In this document: positions 1 through 6,534 of the stretch, piece after piece
Layout of the letters: each line of letters starts with the position of its first letter
Position numbering within the stretch: the first letter of the stretch is position 1
Assembly: GCA_902373545.1 (NCBI GenBank)
Contig: CABKMZ010000069.1
Location: forward strand, 1-10,590
Direction of reading: 5' to 3'
Source: an uncultured Actinomyces sp.
GTDB lineage: Bacteria; Actinomycetota; Actinomycetes; Actinomycetales; Actinomycetaceae
Length of the DNA stretch: 10,590 nucleotides
Made by a program: the position numbers and the translations under genes
The notes under the pieces: model-generated
Databases searched by the model: none
Told to the model about the DNA's origin: nothing
What the model saw: only the letters and a program-made list of their open reading frames with translations

Positions 1-49
1 GGAGTTAACCGGCCGCCCGCCCCGCCTTCGTCGGTGCAGGTCAGAAGAC

Positions 50-553
50 TCAGCGGTAGTTCACGAACTGGAGTGCGACGTCCAGTTCCTCACCCTTGGG
101 GCCCTTGAGGAGGGCGATGACGGCCTGCAGGTCGTCTCGGGACTTGGAGGAAACGCGAAGTTCGTCACCCTGAATCTGGGCTTTGACGCCCTTGGGACCT
201 TCCTCGCGGATCAGTTTCGAGATTTTCTTCGCCGTGTCCTGGGGGATGCCCTCCTTGAGGGGGCAGACCAGCTTGAAGAGCTTGCCGGAGGCCTTGGGCT
301 CGCGGTCCTTGTAGTCGAGGACCTTCAGGGACAGTCCGCGGCGGATGAGTTTGGACTGCAGGACGTCGAGGATTGCCATGACGCGGGACGCGGAGTTCGC
401 CTCCATGGCGATCGTGTCCCCGCTGAGGGTGATGGCGGCGTCGACGCCGCGGAAGTCGTAGCGGTTGGCGATCTCCTTGGCGGTCTGGTTGACGGCGTTG
501 TCGACCTCCTGGCGGTCAAGCTTGGAGACAACGTCGAAGGAGGAGTCTGCCAT
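50..553 (-). CDS. yajQ: YajQ family nucleotide-binding protein (DUF520)
   Basis: The 167-residue product starts [13 protein letters not shown] and ends LQFVNYR, both typical of the YajQ/DUF520 family, which is usually about 163 residues. The family is a cytoplasmic two-domain alpha/beta protein; a Xanthomonas member binds cyclic-di-GMP, but the role in actinobacteria is not settled. Family-typical stretches include NRYDFRG near residues 31-37, the SKLIRRGL region and the [34 protein letters not shown]-terminal half. A start ten codons further upstream is possible, but the ATG at 553 has an AAAGG ribosome-binding sequence 9-13 bases ahead and gives the family N-terminus. It stands alone, divergent from the tRNA cluster. 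No truncation is seen. Confidence 0.95.
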   Translation of the reverse strand: MADSSFDVVSKLDRQEVDNAVNQTAKEIANRYDFRGVDAAITLSGDTIAMEANSASRVMAILDVLQSKLIRRGLSLKVLDYKDREPKASGKLFKLVCPLKEGIPQDTAKKISKLIREEGPKGVKAQIQGDELRVSSKSRDDLQAVIALLKGPKGEELDVALQFVNYR

Positions 554-577
554 GAGGGGCACCTTTCGTTGGAATTC

Positions 578-601
578 CGCCAATCAAAGTTTCGATTGGC
601 G
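578..601. other. 8-bp perfect inverted repeat in yajQ leader
   Basis: CGCCAATC (578-585) and GATTGGCG (594-601) are perfect inverted repeats with an 8-base loop. The element lies 25 bp upstream of the yajQ start, between yajQ and the tRNA genes. It could be a hairpin in the yajQ leader or a protein site overlapping the divergent promoters. A possible yajQ -10 (TAAAAT on the minus strand, 612-617) would place the hairpin in the yajQ 5' UTR. Function is unknown. Confidence 0.5.
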
Positions 602-626
602 CTCGGGATCATTTTAATGCTATTCT
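596..626 (+). promoter_or_regulatory. Possible tRNA cluster promoter
   Basis: TTGGCG (596-601) and TATTCT (621-626) resemble -35 and -10 hexamers, with a long 19-bp spacer. Transcription would begin near 633, about 20 bases before the mature tRNA-Tyr. The local AT-rich patch in otherwise GC-rich DNA supports a promoter here, but the -35 call is weak. Confidence 0.4.
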
Positions 627-653
627 TTCACGGCACCGCGAGAGCGGCGCAAA

Positions 654-738
654 GGCAGGTTACCAAAGCGGCCAAATGGATCTGACTGTAAATCAGACGC
701 TTCGTGCTTCGGGGGTTCGAATCCCTCACCTGCCACCA
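654..738 (+). tRNA. tRNA-Tyr (anticodon GTA)
   Basis: Acceptor arms GGCAGGT (654-660) and ACCTGCC (728-734) pair perfectly, followed by discriminator A735 and an encoded CCA (736-738). The anticodon stem TCTGA/TCAGA encloses loop CTGTAAA with anticodon GTA at 688-690. A long variable arm (CGCTTCGTGCTTCG) marks it as a class II tRNA, as expected for bacterial tRNA-Tyr. The T-arm is GGGGGTTCGAATCCCTC-like. It is the first of three tRNAs transcribed toward rpmG. Confidence 0.96.
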
Positions 739-757
739 CTCGCTGGTTTCAGCGAGT
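738..757 (+). other. 8-bp stem hairpin after tRNA-Tyr
   Basis: ACTCGCTG and CAGCGAGT pair perfectly around a GTTT loop and begin at the last base of the encoded CCA. No T-run follows, so a terminator is unlikely. It could guide 3' processing of the tRNA precursor or separate the first tRNA from the next two. Confidence 0.45.
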
Positions 758-828
758 ACGCCTGTGAGGTGCTTCTCAGGTTCCGGGTTTGCTTCGGCGG
801 TCGGAGTTGAGGTAAGCTTCTCGGCGTT

Positions 829-901
829 GCCCCGATAGCTCAGTAGGCAGAGCGTCTCCATGGTAAGGAGAAGGTCAAGGGTTCGATTCCCTTTCGGGGC
901 T
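829..901 (+). tRNA. tRNA-Thr (anticodon GGT)
   Basis: Acceptor arms GCCCCGA (829-835) and TCGGGGC (894-900) pair, with discriminator T901. The anticodon stem TCTCC/GGAGA encloses ATGGTAA with anticodon GGT at 862-864. The T-arm carries GGTTCGATTCC. No CCA is encoded (the next bases are CCG), unlike the two neighbouring tRNAs. Position directly upstream of tRNA-Met and rpmG is common in actinobacteria. Confidence 0.95.
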
Positions 902-928
902 CCGGTCGCGGATTCTTCCGCTTCCGGC

Positions 929-1005
929 GGCGGGGTAGCTCAGCTGGTCAGAGCGCACGACTCATAATCGTGAGGTCGCGGGTTCGAGCCCCGCCCCCGC
1001 TACCA
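929..1005 (+). tRNA. Elongator tRNA-Met (anticodon CAT)
   Basis: Acceptor arms GGCGGGG (929-935) and CCCCGCT (995-1001) pair with a terminal G-U, then discriminator A1002 and encoded CCA (1003-1005). The anticodon loop CTCATAA carries CAT at 963-965. The T-stem GCGGG/CCCGC is perfect. The sequence is of elongator type and lies 53 bp before rpmG, a classic actinobacterial arrangement. Confidence 0.95.
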
Positions 1006-1058
1006 ACTCTTTATTCGACAGGTCGCAGGAGCGACGAAACAAAGCGAGGGAAACAACC

Positions 1059-1229
1059 GTGGCAAGCAAGTCCCAGGACGTTCGCCCCAAGATCACTCTG
1101 GCCTGCTCGGAGTGCAAGGAGCGCAACTACATCACCAAGAAGAACCGTCGTAACACGCCGGATCGTCTCGAACTGGCGAAGTACTGCCCGCGCTGCCACA
1201 AGTCGACGGCGCACCGCGAGACCCGCTGA
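1059..1229 (+). CDS. rpmG: 50S ribosomal protein L33, zinc-binding form
   Basis: This 56-residue protein begins [19 protein letters not shown] and ends [10 protein letters not shown]. It is a component of the large ribosomal subunit. Two CxxC pairs are present (C16/C19 and C43/C46), so it is the zinc-binding (C+) version of L33 rather than a zinc-free paralogue. [15 protein letters not shown] is the family signature. The start is GTG, preceded by GCGAGGG about 8 bases upstream. It follows tRNA-Met by 53 bp and is closed by a strong terminator. In many actinobacteria, dehydratase-like genes and murB follow closely; here a 3.4-kb accessory block intervenes. Confidence 0.97.
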   Translation: MASKSQDVRPKITLACSECKERNYITKKNRRNTPDRLELAKYCPRCHKSTAHRETR

Positions 1230-1244
1230 CGGTTTCACAGTAAG

Positions 1245-1278
1245 AGCCCCGAGGAACGAAAAGTTCCCCGGGGCTTTT
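1245..1278 (+). terminator. Intrinsic terminator of rpmG
   Basis: A 13-bp stem (1245-1257 with 1263-1275, one A-C mismatch) encloses loop GAAAA and is followed by TTTT. It lies 16 bases after the rpmG stop and ends the tRNA-rpmG transcription unit. Confidence 0.9.
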
Positions 1279-1343
1279 CTGTGTATGCGTCGTCACTCGT
1301 GTATGCCGTCCGCATGAGTGAGAGCTATGACACATGATGTCGG

Positions 1344-1740
1344 GTGGGTGTCCGCCAGATCGTTGCACCGATCGGTGCAGGTGAGGCGCGGATTCCCGCC
1401 CTTGTGAGGCTCCATGATGAGCGTCTCATTCTCTTCTTCGACGAGCGGCCCGCCCCGGCCTCGGGCACGGGAGCTGACTTCAACGGGCTGTCCATGGCCT
1501 CGGACCTGCCGAATCCGAACCGAATCCGAACCGAATCCGCTGGATGGAGCGCGATGGGCGCGGTGGCTGGTCGGATCCGCGCGCGTCGTCGTCGGCCTGG
1601 GGGAGGGTGCCTTCGGGTACTCCGACTGTCAGCTGTTGGGGGCCGAGGCCGTGGTCGTCTTTGAGCGCGAGCGTGGCCTATGGGAGGTGTCGTGTTTCCC
1701 GGAGCGGTGCTCAGCGTGGGCCCCGGCGCGCAGTTCAAAG
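1344..1740 (+). pseudogene. Sialidase (exo-alpha-sialidase) remnant, frameshifted and internally deleted
   Basis: One frame reads ARIPALVRLHDERLILFFDERP and then SDLPNPNRI (about 1392-1529). This matches the N-terminal sialidase pattern (Y/F)RIPAL...(L)xFxDxRP...DxPNPN, whose RIP arginine binds the sialic-acid carboxylate. A second frame continues as RWMERDGRGGWSDPR (about 1536-1585), equivalent to the family's RRSxDGGxTWSxPR. A third frame reads GAFGYSDCQLL and AVVVFERERGLWEV (about 1607-1692), like the C-terminal segment with the catalytic-tyrosine region. The central propeller, roughly 200-300 residues with its Asp boxes, is absent. No signal peptide is visible. The borders are approximate, and the 3' end runs close to or into the convergent GntR gene. 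Family assignment is by motif reading only. Confidence 0.6.
1511..1539. repeat. 11-bp tandem repeat, 2.6 copies, at the sialidase frameshift
   Basis: GAATCCGAACC is repeated at 1511-1521 and 1522-1532, with a partial third copy at 1533-1539. It lies on the codons for the sialidase PNPNRIR motif. Removing one 11-bp unit joins the N-terminal frame to RWMERDGRGGWSDPR, so gain of one copy by slippage explains the frameshift. Confidence 0.85.
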
Positions 1741-1769
1741 TTCATCGCCGCGCGGGCCGGGGCTCTTGG

Positions 1770-2534
1770 TCAGCGGCCTTCGATGATGGCCATGAGGGGT
1801 TCGTAGTGGGCGTCGACTGCTGCGGCGTACGCCTCCACGTCCCCGGCCTCGCACGCGCGCAGGATCGCGGCGTGCGCCTCGGCGGTGTCCTCCATCTCCT
1901 CGCGCGAGGCTGTGGCCAGCTGAGGGGTCACGCTCTGGTGAACCAGCCACATGGCGGCGACGAGCTGGTGCATGAGCGGATTCTTCAGGTAGGCCAGCAG
2001 CCCGGAGTGGAAGGCGATGTCCTGGTCGAAGTAGGTCTCGCCGGAGTGGGCGTGGTCGGTCATCGTGTTGACCAGCTCCCACAGTTCCGGGTTGGATGTG
2101 CCCTTCATGGCTTGGGTGAGTGGCAGCGCGATCCCGAGGTCGAGGGCGTGGCGGGTTTCGACGATCGAGTGCAGGGACTGCACGCCGTTGATGTCGTCGA
2201 GGGCCGCGCGCAGCACGAGGGTTTCGACCAGGGGCTGCAGCGACATGTCTCCGACGTAGGAGCCCGATCCCTGGCGGACCGTGACGATGTCGAGGGCCTG
2301 GAGTTTGCGCAGTGCCTCACGAACCGAAGAGCGTGAGACTCCGAGGTCGGCGCACAGCGCGGATTCGGTGGGCAGGTGGTCCCCGGGGCGCAGCCCGTGG
2401 CGCAGGATGTAGGACTTGATCGCGTCCATCGTGACGGAGGATCGCGTATCAATGTGCGCTGGTGCCGCCCGGTTTGCGTCGGTGGATCCGGGTACTTGTG
2501 CTGTAATCTCTTGCACAGATTTGTCTGACAACAT
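1770..2534 (-). CDS. GntR-family transcriptional regulator, FadR subfamily (FCD domain)
   Basis: The 254-residue protein has an N-terminal winged helix (about residues 34-95: AIKSYILRHGLRPGDHLPTE, then LGVSRSSVREALRKLQA and VRQGSGSYV) and an all-helical FCD effector domain (about 103-250). Candidate FCD metal/ligand residues are D172 and H176 (DIAFHSGL), H221 (EAHAAIL) and H243 (DAHYEPL). Such proteins are dimeric repressors answering to sugar acids, sialate or organic acids. A 33-residue N-terminal extension precedes the winged helix. A TATACT -10 lies exactly six bases before the ATG, so the mRNA may be leaderless. Neighbours are a sialidase remnant and an MFS transporter fragment, which suggests a NanR-like role; this is inference, and its original targets are damaged. 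Confidence 0.9.
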   Translation of the reverse strand: MLSDKSVQEITAQVPGSTDANRAAPAHIDTRSSVTMDAIKSYILRHGLRPGDHLPTESALCADLGVSRSSVREALRKLQALDIVTVRQGSGSYVGDMSLQPLVETLVLRAALDDINGVQSLHSIVETRHALDLGIALPLTQAMKGTSNPELWELVNTMTDHAHSGETYFDQDIAFHSGLLAYLKNPLMHQLVAAMWLVHQSVTPQLATASREEMEDTAEAHAAILRACEAGDVEAYAAAVDAHYEPLMAIIEGR

Positions 2535-2546
2535 AAGCTAAGTATA
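2521..2546 (-). promoter_or_regulatory. Promoter and putative auto-operator of the GntR gene
   Basis: On the minus strand TATACT (2546-2541) is followed by six bases and then ATG (2534), placing the likely transcription start at the start codon. No good -35 is seen. TTGTCTGACAA (2521-2531) is a perfect 5-1-5 palindrome covering codons 2-5. It fits the FadR-subfamily operator pattern GT-N-AC. Binding there would block early elongation of its own transcript. Confidence 0.55.
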
Positions 2547-2616
2547 GCGAGCGGAACAAAAAAAGATCCGCACGTTCCATTTCTCGAAGATGAGGAGCGA
2601 GAGCATGCTGGAGGGG

Positions 2617-2982
2617 TCTGGGTTTTTCGGACCGTTTGTTGTGAGAGGGTTGTTCTGAGTAGTCCCGGCTGCTTGTGGCCGGGCAGAATGGATGACCATG
2701 AGGAAGTTCTCGAAGCACACGCCTGAGCAGATTGTCGTGAAGCTGGAGAAGGCCGAGGCGCTGCGAGGTGAGGGCATGAGTGTGGCCCAGGCCTGCCGCG
2801 TGCTGGGTATCAGCGAGGCGACGTTGTGTCGGTGGCGCCAGCGTTATGGGTCGATGAGTCGTCGTGAGGCCAAGGAGCTGCGTGAGTTGCGCGAGCAAAA
2901 CGCGCGCCTCAAACAGTTGCTGGGCCAAGCCGAGCTGGAGAAGGCAGCGCTGCGAGAGTTGGCAGAGGGAAACTTCTAAGCC
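2617..2982 (+). mobile_element. Truncated IS3-family element (left part only)
   Basis: Only the upstream region and orfA remain. The DDE-type orfB and the right inverted repeat are missing, because an MFS gene fragment starts within a few bases of the orfA stop. The left boundary is a guess: the sequence changes character near 2617, and a small hairpin CCCGGC/GCCGGG (2664-2669 with 2678-2683) precedes orfA. No target duplication can be recognised since one end is lost. Confidence 0.6.
2692..2979 (+). CDS. IS3-family transposase OrfA (DNA-binding subunit)
   Basis: The 95-residue protein has a helix-turn-helix of the HTH_Tnp_1 type (about residues 29-52, MSVAQACRVLGISEATLCRW) followed by a leucine-rich coiled coil (about 57-90, REAKELRELREQNARLKQLL) and the usual OrfA end ELEKAALRELAEGNF. 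The family protein binds the IS ends and is fused to OrfB by programmed frameshifting to make active transposase. OrfB is absent, so the element cannot move by itself. Start may be the ATG at 2692 or at 2698. OrfA itself looks full length (88-96 residues is usual for the IS407/IS3-like groups). Confidence 0.88.
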   Translation: MTMRKFSKHTPEQIVVKLEKAEALRGEGMSVAQACRVLGISEATLCRWRQRYGSMSRREAKELRELREQNARLKQLLGQAELEKAALRELAEGNF

Positions 2983-3328
2983 CGGCGCGGTCGTGGGCCT
3001 GCTGCTCGTGGCCTTCGCGCCGCACCACCTGTTCGCGGTCGCGGGCATCGCCCTGTGGGGCATCGGCTCGGCCCTCGGCTTTTCGCTGGGCATCTCCGCC
3101 CTGTCCGTCGATCCCGTGATGACGCCCGCGCGCGTATCGGTGCTCTCGACCGTCAACTACGGCGCGGCCCTCATCGGCCCGCCCCTCCTCGGCCTTATCG
3201 CCGACCACATCGGCTATCACCGAGCGCTCGCCTTCGTCGCCCTGCCGATCCTCCTCGCGATCGTCCTCGCCGGGCAGGTGCCCGACCGGCGTGGAACTAG
3301 GCGCACGGACCTGGTGTTTGGCGACTAG
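2983..3328 (+). pseudogene. MFS transporter, C-terminal fragment
   Basis: The open frame reads through about 115 residues with three to four hydrophobic segments (VVGLLLVAFA, FAVAGIALWGIGSALGFSLGISAL, GAALIGPPLLGLIADHIG, ALAFVALPILLAIVLA) and a charged tail. GPPLLGLIADHIGYHRALAFV is the typical loop between helices 10 and 11 of a 12-helix major facilitator protein. The first eight or so helices are missing, replaced by the IS3 orfA. The frame continues upstream into the IS in another frame, but that extension is not transporter sequence. The gene once ran divergently from the GntR regulator, a common regulator/target arrangement. Substrate unknown. Confidence 0.8.
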
Positions 3329-3365
3329 ACAGGCCGCGTATCCGGCTTGTCCTTGCGCCTTTTTT
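3328..3365 (+). terminator. Possible terminator after the MFS fragment
   Basis: GACAGGCCG (3328-3336) pairs with CGGCTTGTC (3343-3351) with one G-T wobble and a six-base loop. A run of six T (3360-3365) follows after eight bases. The gap between stem and T-run makes it weaker than a canonical terminator. Confidence 0.45.
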
Positions 3366-3445
3366 CGGCGACTCGGTCGGTGTATCCTGGTGGGCAGGAA
3401 CGCCTGTGACGTGGCGCTCAGTGTCGCTTCGATGAGAGAAGAATC

Positions 3446-4435
3446 ATGGCGCGAATGATCGGATACCGTCGTTTCGGAGGCGTTGAGGTGCTCGAGGAAG
3501 GCGAGGTATCCCTTCCTGCGCCCGGTGAGGGGCAGGTGCTCGTGAAGGTGCGGGCCGCCGGCATCAACCCTGTTGACTACAAGCTCTTCGGTGGATTGAC
3601 GAGGCCTCTCGAGGTCGTCCGCACCATCGTTCACCCTGCCCGTTGGTTCGCTCGCGGCAAGGAACGCCCGCTGCGAGGCGTCGGACAGGACTTCGCCGGT
3701 GTTGTGACCGCCGTCGGCCCGTCAGTGAACAACGTGTGCGTGGGCGACGAGGTTATCGGCCTCCTGCGCGCCGCTCCCTGGTCCGCTCGGGAATACGGGG
3801 CACTCGCGACGGACGTACTCACCTCGGCGACGAACGTTGTTCCCAAACCCGCCTCCGTCAGCTTCGAGGCCGCCGGTGGCCTGGGCGTGGCCGCGCAGAC
3901 CGCGATGGGGGCGCTCCGCCGTGTGAAGGGCGGGGCGGGCGACGTCATCGTGGTCGCCGCAGCCGCCGGGGGAGTGGGAGGCCTCGTCACACAGCTCGCT
4001 CGTGCCCGCGGGGCGAGCGTCATCGGTATAGCCGGTCCCTCTAACGCCGACTACCTGCGGTCCCTTGGCGCGATCCCCGTGGCCTACGGCGAAAGCCTCG
4101 AACAGCAGATCCGGGACGCAGCCCCTTCACCCGTCACAGCCTTTATCGACTGCTTCGGTGGCTACACGTCGCTGGCCCACCGCCTCGGCGTCCCGGGAGA
4201 GCGCGTGGGCACTCTCGTTCCAACTCCCGCGATCGCCCTGCGTCGCGCGCGCTTTACCGGCGGGCGAGACGGAAAAATCGCCGACATTGCAACAGTTGCG
4301 GGACTCATTGACCGCGGCACGGCGAACCTGACTATCGCGGGCACCTACCCGTTCGACGTGCAGCAAGTGCGCGCCGCGTACACGGAGCTCATGGGCGGCC
4401 ACGTGCGTGGCAAGATCGTCATTACTATTCCCTGA
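3446..4435 (+). CDS. Zinc-free MDR-family NAD(P)H oxidoreductase (quinone oxidoreductase-like)
   Basis: The 329-residue protein has a GroES-like N-terminal domain (about 1-130; AAGINPVDYKLFGG at 37-50, GVGQDFAGVVTAVG at 78-91 and GDEVIG at 100-105) and a Rossmann domain with AAAAGGVGGLVTQLARARGA (171-190), the AAxGGVG nucleotide-binding loop of NADPH-dependent members. The structural and catalytic zinc cysteine sets of alcohol dehydrogenases are not seen. It likely reduces quinones or activated alkenes in the cytoplasm; the true substrate is unknown. A GAGAGAAG ribosome-binding sequence lies four bases before ATG 3446. It looks intact, unlike its upstream neighbours, and sits alone between a possible terminator and murB. 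Confidence 0.88.
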   Translation: MARMIGYRRFGGVEVLEEGEVSLPAPGEGQVLVKVRAAGINPVDYKLFGGLTRPLEVVRTIVHPARWFARGKERPLRGVGQDFAGVVTAVGPSVNNVCVGDEVIGLLRAAPWSAREYGALATDVLTSATNVVPKPASVSFEAAGGLGVAAQTAMGALRRVKGGAGDVIVVAAAAGGVGGLVTQLARARGASVIGIAGPSNADYLRSLGAIPVAYGESLEQQIRDAAPSPVTAFIDCFGGYTSLAHRLGVPGERVGTLVPTPAIALRRARFTGGRDGKIADIATVAGLIDRGTANLTIAGTYPFDVQQVRAAYTELMGGHVRGKIVITIP

Positions 4436-4483
4436 ACTCGTCACCGTGCCCTCCGGTGAACGCTCGGAAAACGGAGAAACTTG

Positions 4484-4553
4484 CCACGGCCTCGTGCCTC
4501 CGCCTGCCCACCTCTGCGTGCGCCGGATCGCAGGCTTACCACGGCCTCGTGCC
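4484..4553. repeat. 15-bp direct repeat in the murB upstream gap
   Basis: CCACGGCCTCGTGCC occurs at 4484-4498 and again at 4539-4553, a 55-bp period, within the 199-bp gap before murB. No coding frame is convincing here. It may be a small duplication or paired protein sites upstream of murB. Confidence 0.6.
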
Positions 4554-4634
4554 GGTGCGTACCACCCGGCGCTCGCGGGGCCGAGGCCTGCCGGGGTTAG
4601 GCCGAACGCGCGCCGTGCGACTAGGCTTAGGGGC

Positions 4635-5723
4635 ATGACGACCCTTGCTGATCTGACGACCCTGCGCGTGGGTGGCTCCATCGCCGAGTACGTGCGCGTT
4701 TCTACGACCGACTCCCTGGTGGAGGCCGTTCGCGCGGCCGACGCCTCGGGTGGACCGCTGCTCGTCGTGGGTGGCGGATCGAACCTGCTGGCCTCCGACG
4801 CGCCCTTTGAGGGCACGGTCGTGGACGTGCAGCCGTTCGGGGAGCTCGCCTCCATCATCGATGAGGGTCCTTCCGGGCCGGTGCTCGTGCGCGCCGGCGC
4901 GGGCACCGTCTGGGACGAGTTCGTCTCTTGGGCGCTGTCTCAAGGACTGTCCGGCGTCGAGGCCCTCTCCGGCATCCCCGGGACCGTCGGCGCGTCCCCC
5001 GTGCAGAACGTGGGTGCCTACGGCCACGAGGTTGCCGAAACCATCTCCTCGGTAGAGGCCTACGATCGTCTGACCGGCACCGTCGTGCGCCTGGCACCGG
5101 CTGAGCTCGGATTCGCCTACCGCTCCTCGGCGATCAAGCGCAGCGTCGGCGAGGTGGGCCTGAATGGCCGCCCGTGGGGCCCGACCGGCCGCTGGGTGGT
5201 CCTATCCGTGGACTTCCGTTTGGAGCGCTCGCCCCTGAGTGCCCCCGTCATGTACTCCGAGCTCGCCCGGCGCCTGGGCGTCGAGGCCGGGGAGCGCGCC
5301 GACGCGTCCCTGGTGCGTTCGACCGTCCTGGAGCTGCGCCGCGGCAAGGGCATGGTCCTCGACCCCGCCGATCATGACACGTGGAGCGCCGGCTCTTTCT
5401 TCACGAACCCGATCCTGCCCGAGGCCGTGGCCGCGTCCCTGCCCGAGGGTGCGCCACGCTTCGGCGCGGGGGAGGGCCTCGTCAAGACGAGCGCCGCCTG
5501 GCTCATCGACCACGCGGGCTGCGGCAAGGGCTTCCACCTGCCCGAGGCCGGGGACCCTCCGCGCGCGTCCCTGTCCACCAAGCACGTGCTGGCCCTGACG
5601 AACCGCGGCGGCGCGAGCAGTGCCGACATCGAGGCCCTGGCCCGCGCCGTGCGCGAGCGGGTGAATGACGCGTTTGGCGTCACCCTGGTGCCCGAGCCGG
5701 TCACGGTCGGCATCGCCTGGTAG
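4635..5723 (+). CDS. murB: UDP-N-acetylmuramate dehydrogenase
   Basis: MurB is the cytoplasmic FAD enzyme that reduces UDP-GlcNAc-enolpyruvate with NADPH to UDP-MurNAc in peptidoglycan synthesis. The 362-residue protein shows the FAD loop VVGGGSNLLASD (44-55), GIPGTVGASPVQNVGAYG (113-130), AYRSSAIK (161-168, with R163 in the active site), SAGSFFTNPI (251-260, S254 as likely proton donor) and LVPEPVTVGI (351-360, E354). This is the type I pattern. The frame stays open to 4407, but the family N-terminus begins with TTLADLTTLRVGG, fixing ATG 4635. TAGGCT (4622-4627) ends seven bases before the ATG, so a leaderless transcript is possible. The next gene follows after 21 bp. Confidence 0.97.
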   Translation: MTTLADLTTLRVGGSIAEYVRVSTTDSLVEAVRAADASGGPLLVVGGGSNLLASDAPFEGTVVDVQPFGELASIIDEGPSGPVLVRAGAGTVWDEFVSWALSQGLSGVEALSGIPGTVGASPVQNVGAYGHEVAETISSVEAYDRLTGTVVRLAPAELGFAYRSSAIKRSVGEVGLNGRPWGPTGRWVVLSVDFRLERSPLSAPVMYSELARRLGVEAGERADASLVRSTVLELRRGKGMVLDPADHDTWSAGSFFTNPILPEAVAASLPEGAPRFGAGEGLVKTSAAWLIDHAGCGKGFHLPEAGDPPRASLSTKHVLALTNRGGASSADIEALARAVRERVNDAFGVTLVPEPVTVGIAW

Positions 5724-5744
5724 CGGGTGCGCGGAGGGGCAGCC

Positions 5745-6368
5745 GTGAAAGAGTACGTGGAGGGCCTGGAACGAGAGTTTTCGGCCATAGAGCGGGGTTT
5801 CTTGCACGAGCAGCGCCGTGCCCGCTCCGACTACGGTTCCTTCGACCGTGAACAGGCGCTGCGCGTGGCATACCTGGCGTACCGCTCCGAGGTCTATCAG
5901 GTGCGCATGTACGCGGCTTTTCTGCTGGGGCACCTGTCGCAGGATCCGCAGGTTCTCGCTTTCCTGCGCGACGAAGTCTCAGAGGATTCCAATTGGAGAG
6001 TCCAAGAGGTCCTCGCGAAGGCCGTCGACGAGTCCTGCGCTGTCAAGGGGTATGAAGAGGCGCTTCCCGTCATCGACGAGTGGCTGAGCGATCCACGGCC
6101 CAACGTGCGCAGAGCCGTCACGGAAGGTCTGAGGATCTGGACCAGCCGACCGTACTTTCGCGACAATCCACAAGAGGCTATTCGGAGGCTCGCGGTCCTG
6201 CGCTCCGATGCGAGCGCATATGTTCGAAAGTCGGTGGGAAACGCGCTGCAGGACATCAGCAAGAAATACCCGGAGCTGATCGCAGTCGAACTGGGGACGT
6301 GGAACCTGGAGACGAAGGAAGTCTTGCAGGTGTATCGCCTGGCTTCGAAGGTTATCGAACGCGGATAG
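5745..6368 (+). CDS. HEAT-repeat DNA alkylation repair-like protein (AlkC/AlkD type)
   Basis: The 207-residue, all-helical protein has HEAT-like helix pairs at about 36-66, 83-113, 117-135 and 145-190. NWRVQEVLAKAVDE (83-96), VRRAVTEGLRIW (121-132) and YVRKSVGNALQDISKKYPE (159-177) are typical of the AlkC/AlkD DNA-alkylation-repair group, which excises alkylated bases without flipping them. Substrate is not provable here, and a non-catalytic HEAT scaffold is an alternative. GTG 5745 is chosen over GTG 5727 because GGAGGGG lies six bases ahead. It is 21 bp after murB, so co-transcribed. Its last codons, CGC GGA TAG, are the first unit of the 19-bp repeat array, so the stop codon is provided by the repeat. 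Confidence 0.75.
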   Translation: MKEYVEGLEREFSAIERGFLHEQRRARSDYGSFDREQALRVAYLAYRSEVYQVRMYAAFLLGHLSQDPQVLAFLRDEVSEDSNWRVQEVLAKAVDESCAVKGYEEALPVIDEWLSDPRPNVRRAVTEGLRIWTSRPYFRDNPQEAIRRLAVLRSDASAYVRKSVGNALQDISKKYPELIAVELGTWNLETKEVLQVYRLASKVIERG

Positions 6369-6459
6369 CTTGGCGCGATGCGGATAGGTTATTCGCTTGC
6401 GGATAGCTTAATAACCTATCCGCATGTCCACTACCTATCCGCATGTTCGTAACCTATCC
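6363..6459. repeat. W0: inverted 19-bp repeat array (3 forward, 3 reverse)
   Basis: GGATAG cores start at 6363, 6382 and 6401 and their complements CTATCC at 6416, 6435 and 6454. All are exactly 19 bp apart, symmetric about base 6411. The conserved core is GGATAGGTT (one C variant in outer and inner copies), and the other ten bases vary. TAG occurs in all three frames on both strands. It overlaps the stop codon of the HEAT-repeat gene. Confidence 0.95.
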
Positions 6460-6506
6460 GCGTGCGAGCTGTCCGTGGTGGCGGACATGGCTATGGCGCG
6501 GTTGGG
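6460..6506. other. Short remnant between W0 and the next linker
   Basis: After W0 the sequence starts CGTGCGAGC, exactly as after W1, and then CCGTGGTGGCGG resembles the start of module X (compare CCGTGGTGGTGTCGG near 8464). It then jumps to the linker Z at 6507. It reads as a module X reduced to its first 40 or so bases. No gene is seen. Confidence 0.5.
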
Positions 6507-6534
6507 CTGGCCTGCGCTCGCGGATCCGTTACGC
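6507..6534. repeat. Z0: partial linker repeat
   Basis: These 28 bases, including GCGCTCGCGGATCCGTTACG, are identical to the last part of Z1 (7062-7089) and similar to the end of Z2. Only the 3' end of the linker is present. Confidence 0.85.

Noticed and set aside
1325..1738. Minus-strand frame of 137 codons over the sialidase remnant
   Set aside because: Proline/arginine-rich shadow with no recognisable domain, while the opposite strand carries the sialidase motifs.
2909..3634. Minus-strand frame of 241 codons opposite the MFS fragment
   Set aside because: Low-complexity charged composition and overlap with recognisable MFS and oxidoreductase coding on the other strand mark it as a shadow.
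4407..4634. N-terminal extension of MurB by 76 residues
   Set aside because: The extension overlaps the upstream oxidoreductase gene, has no family similarity, and MurB proteins begin at the TTLADLTTLRVGG segment.
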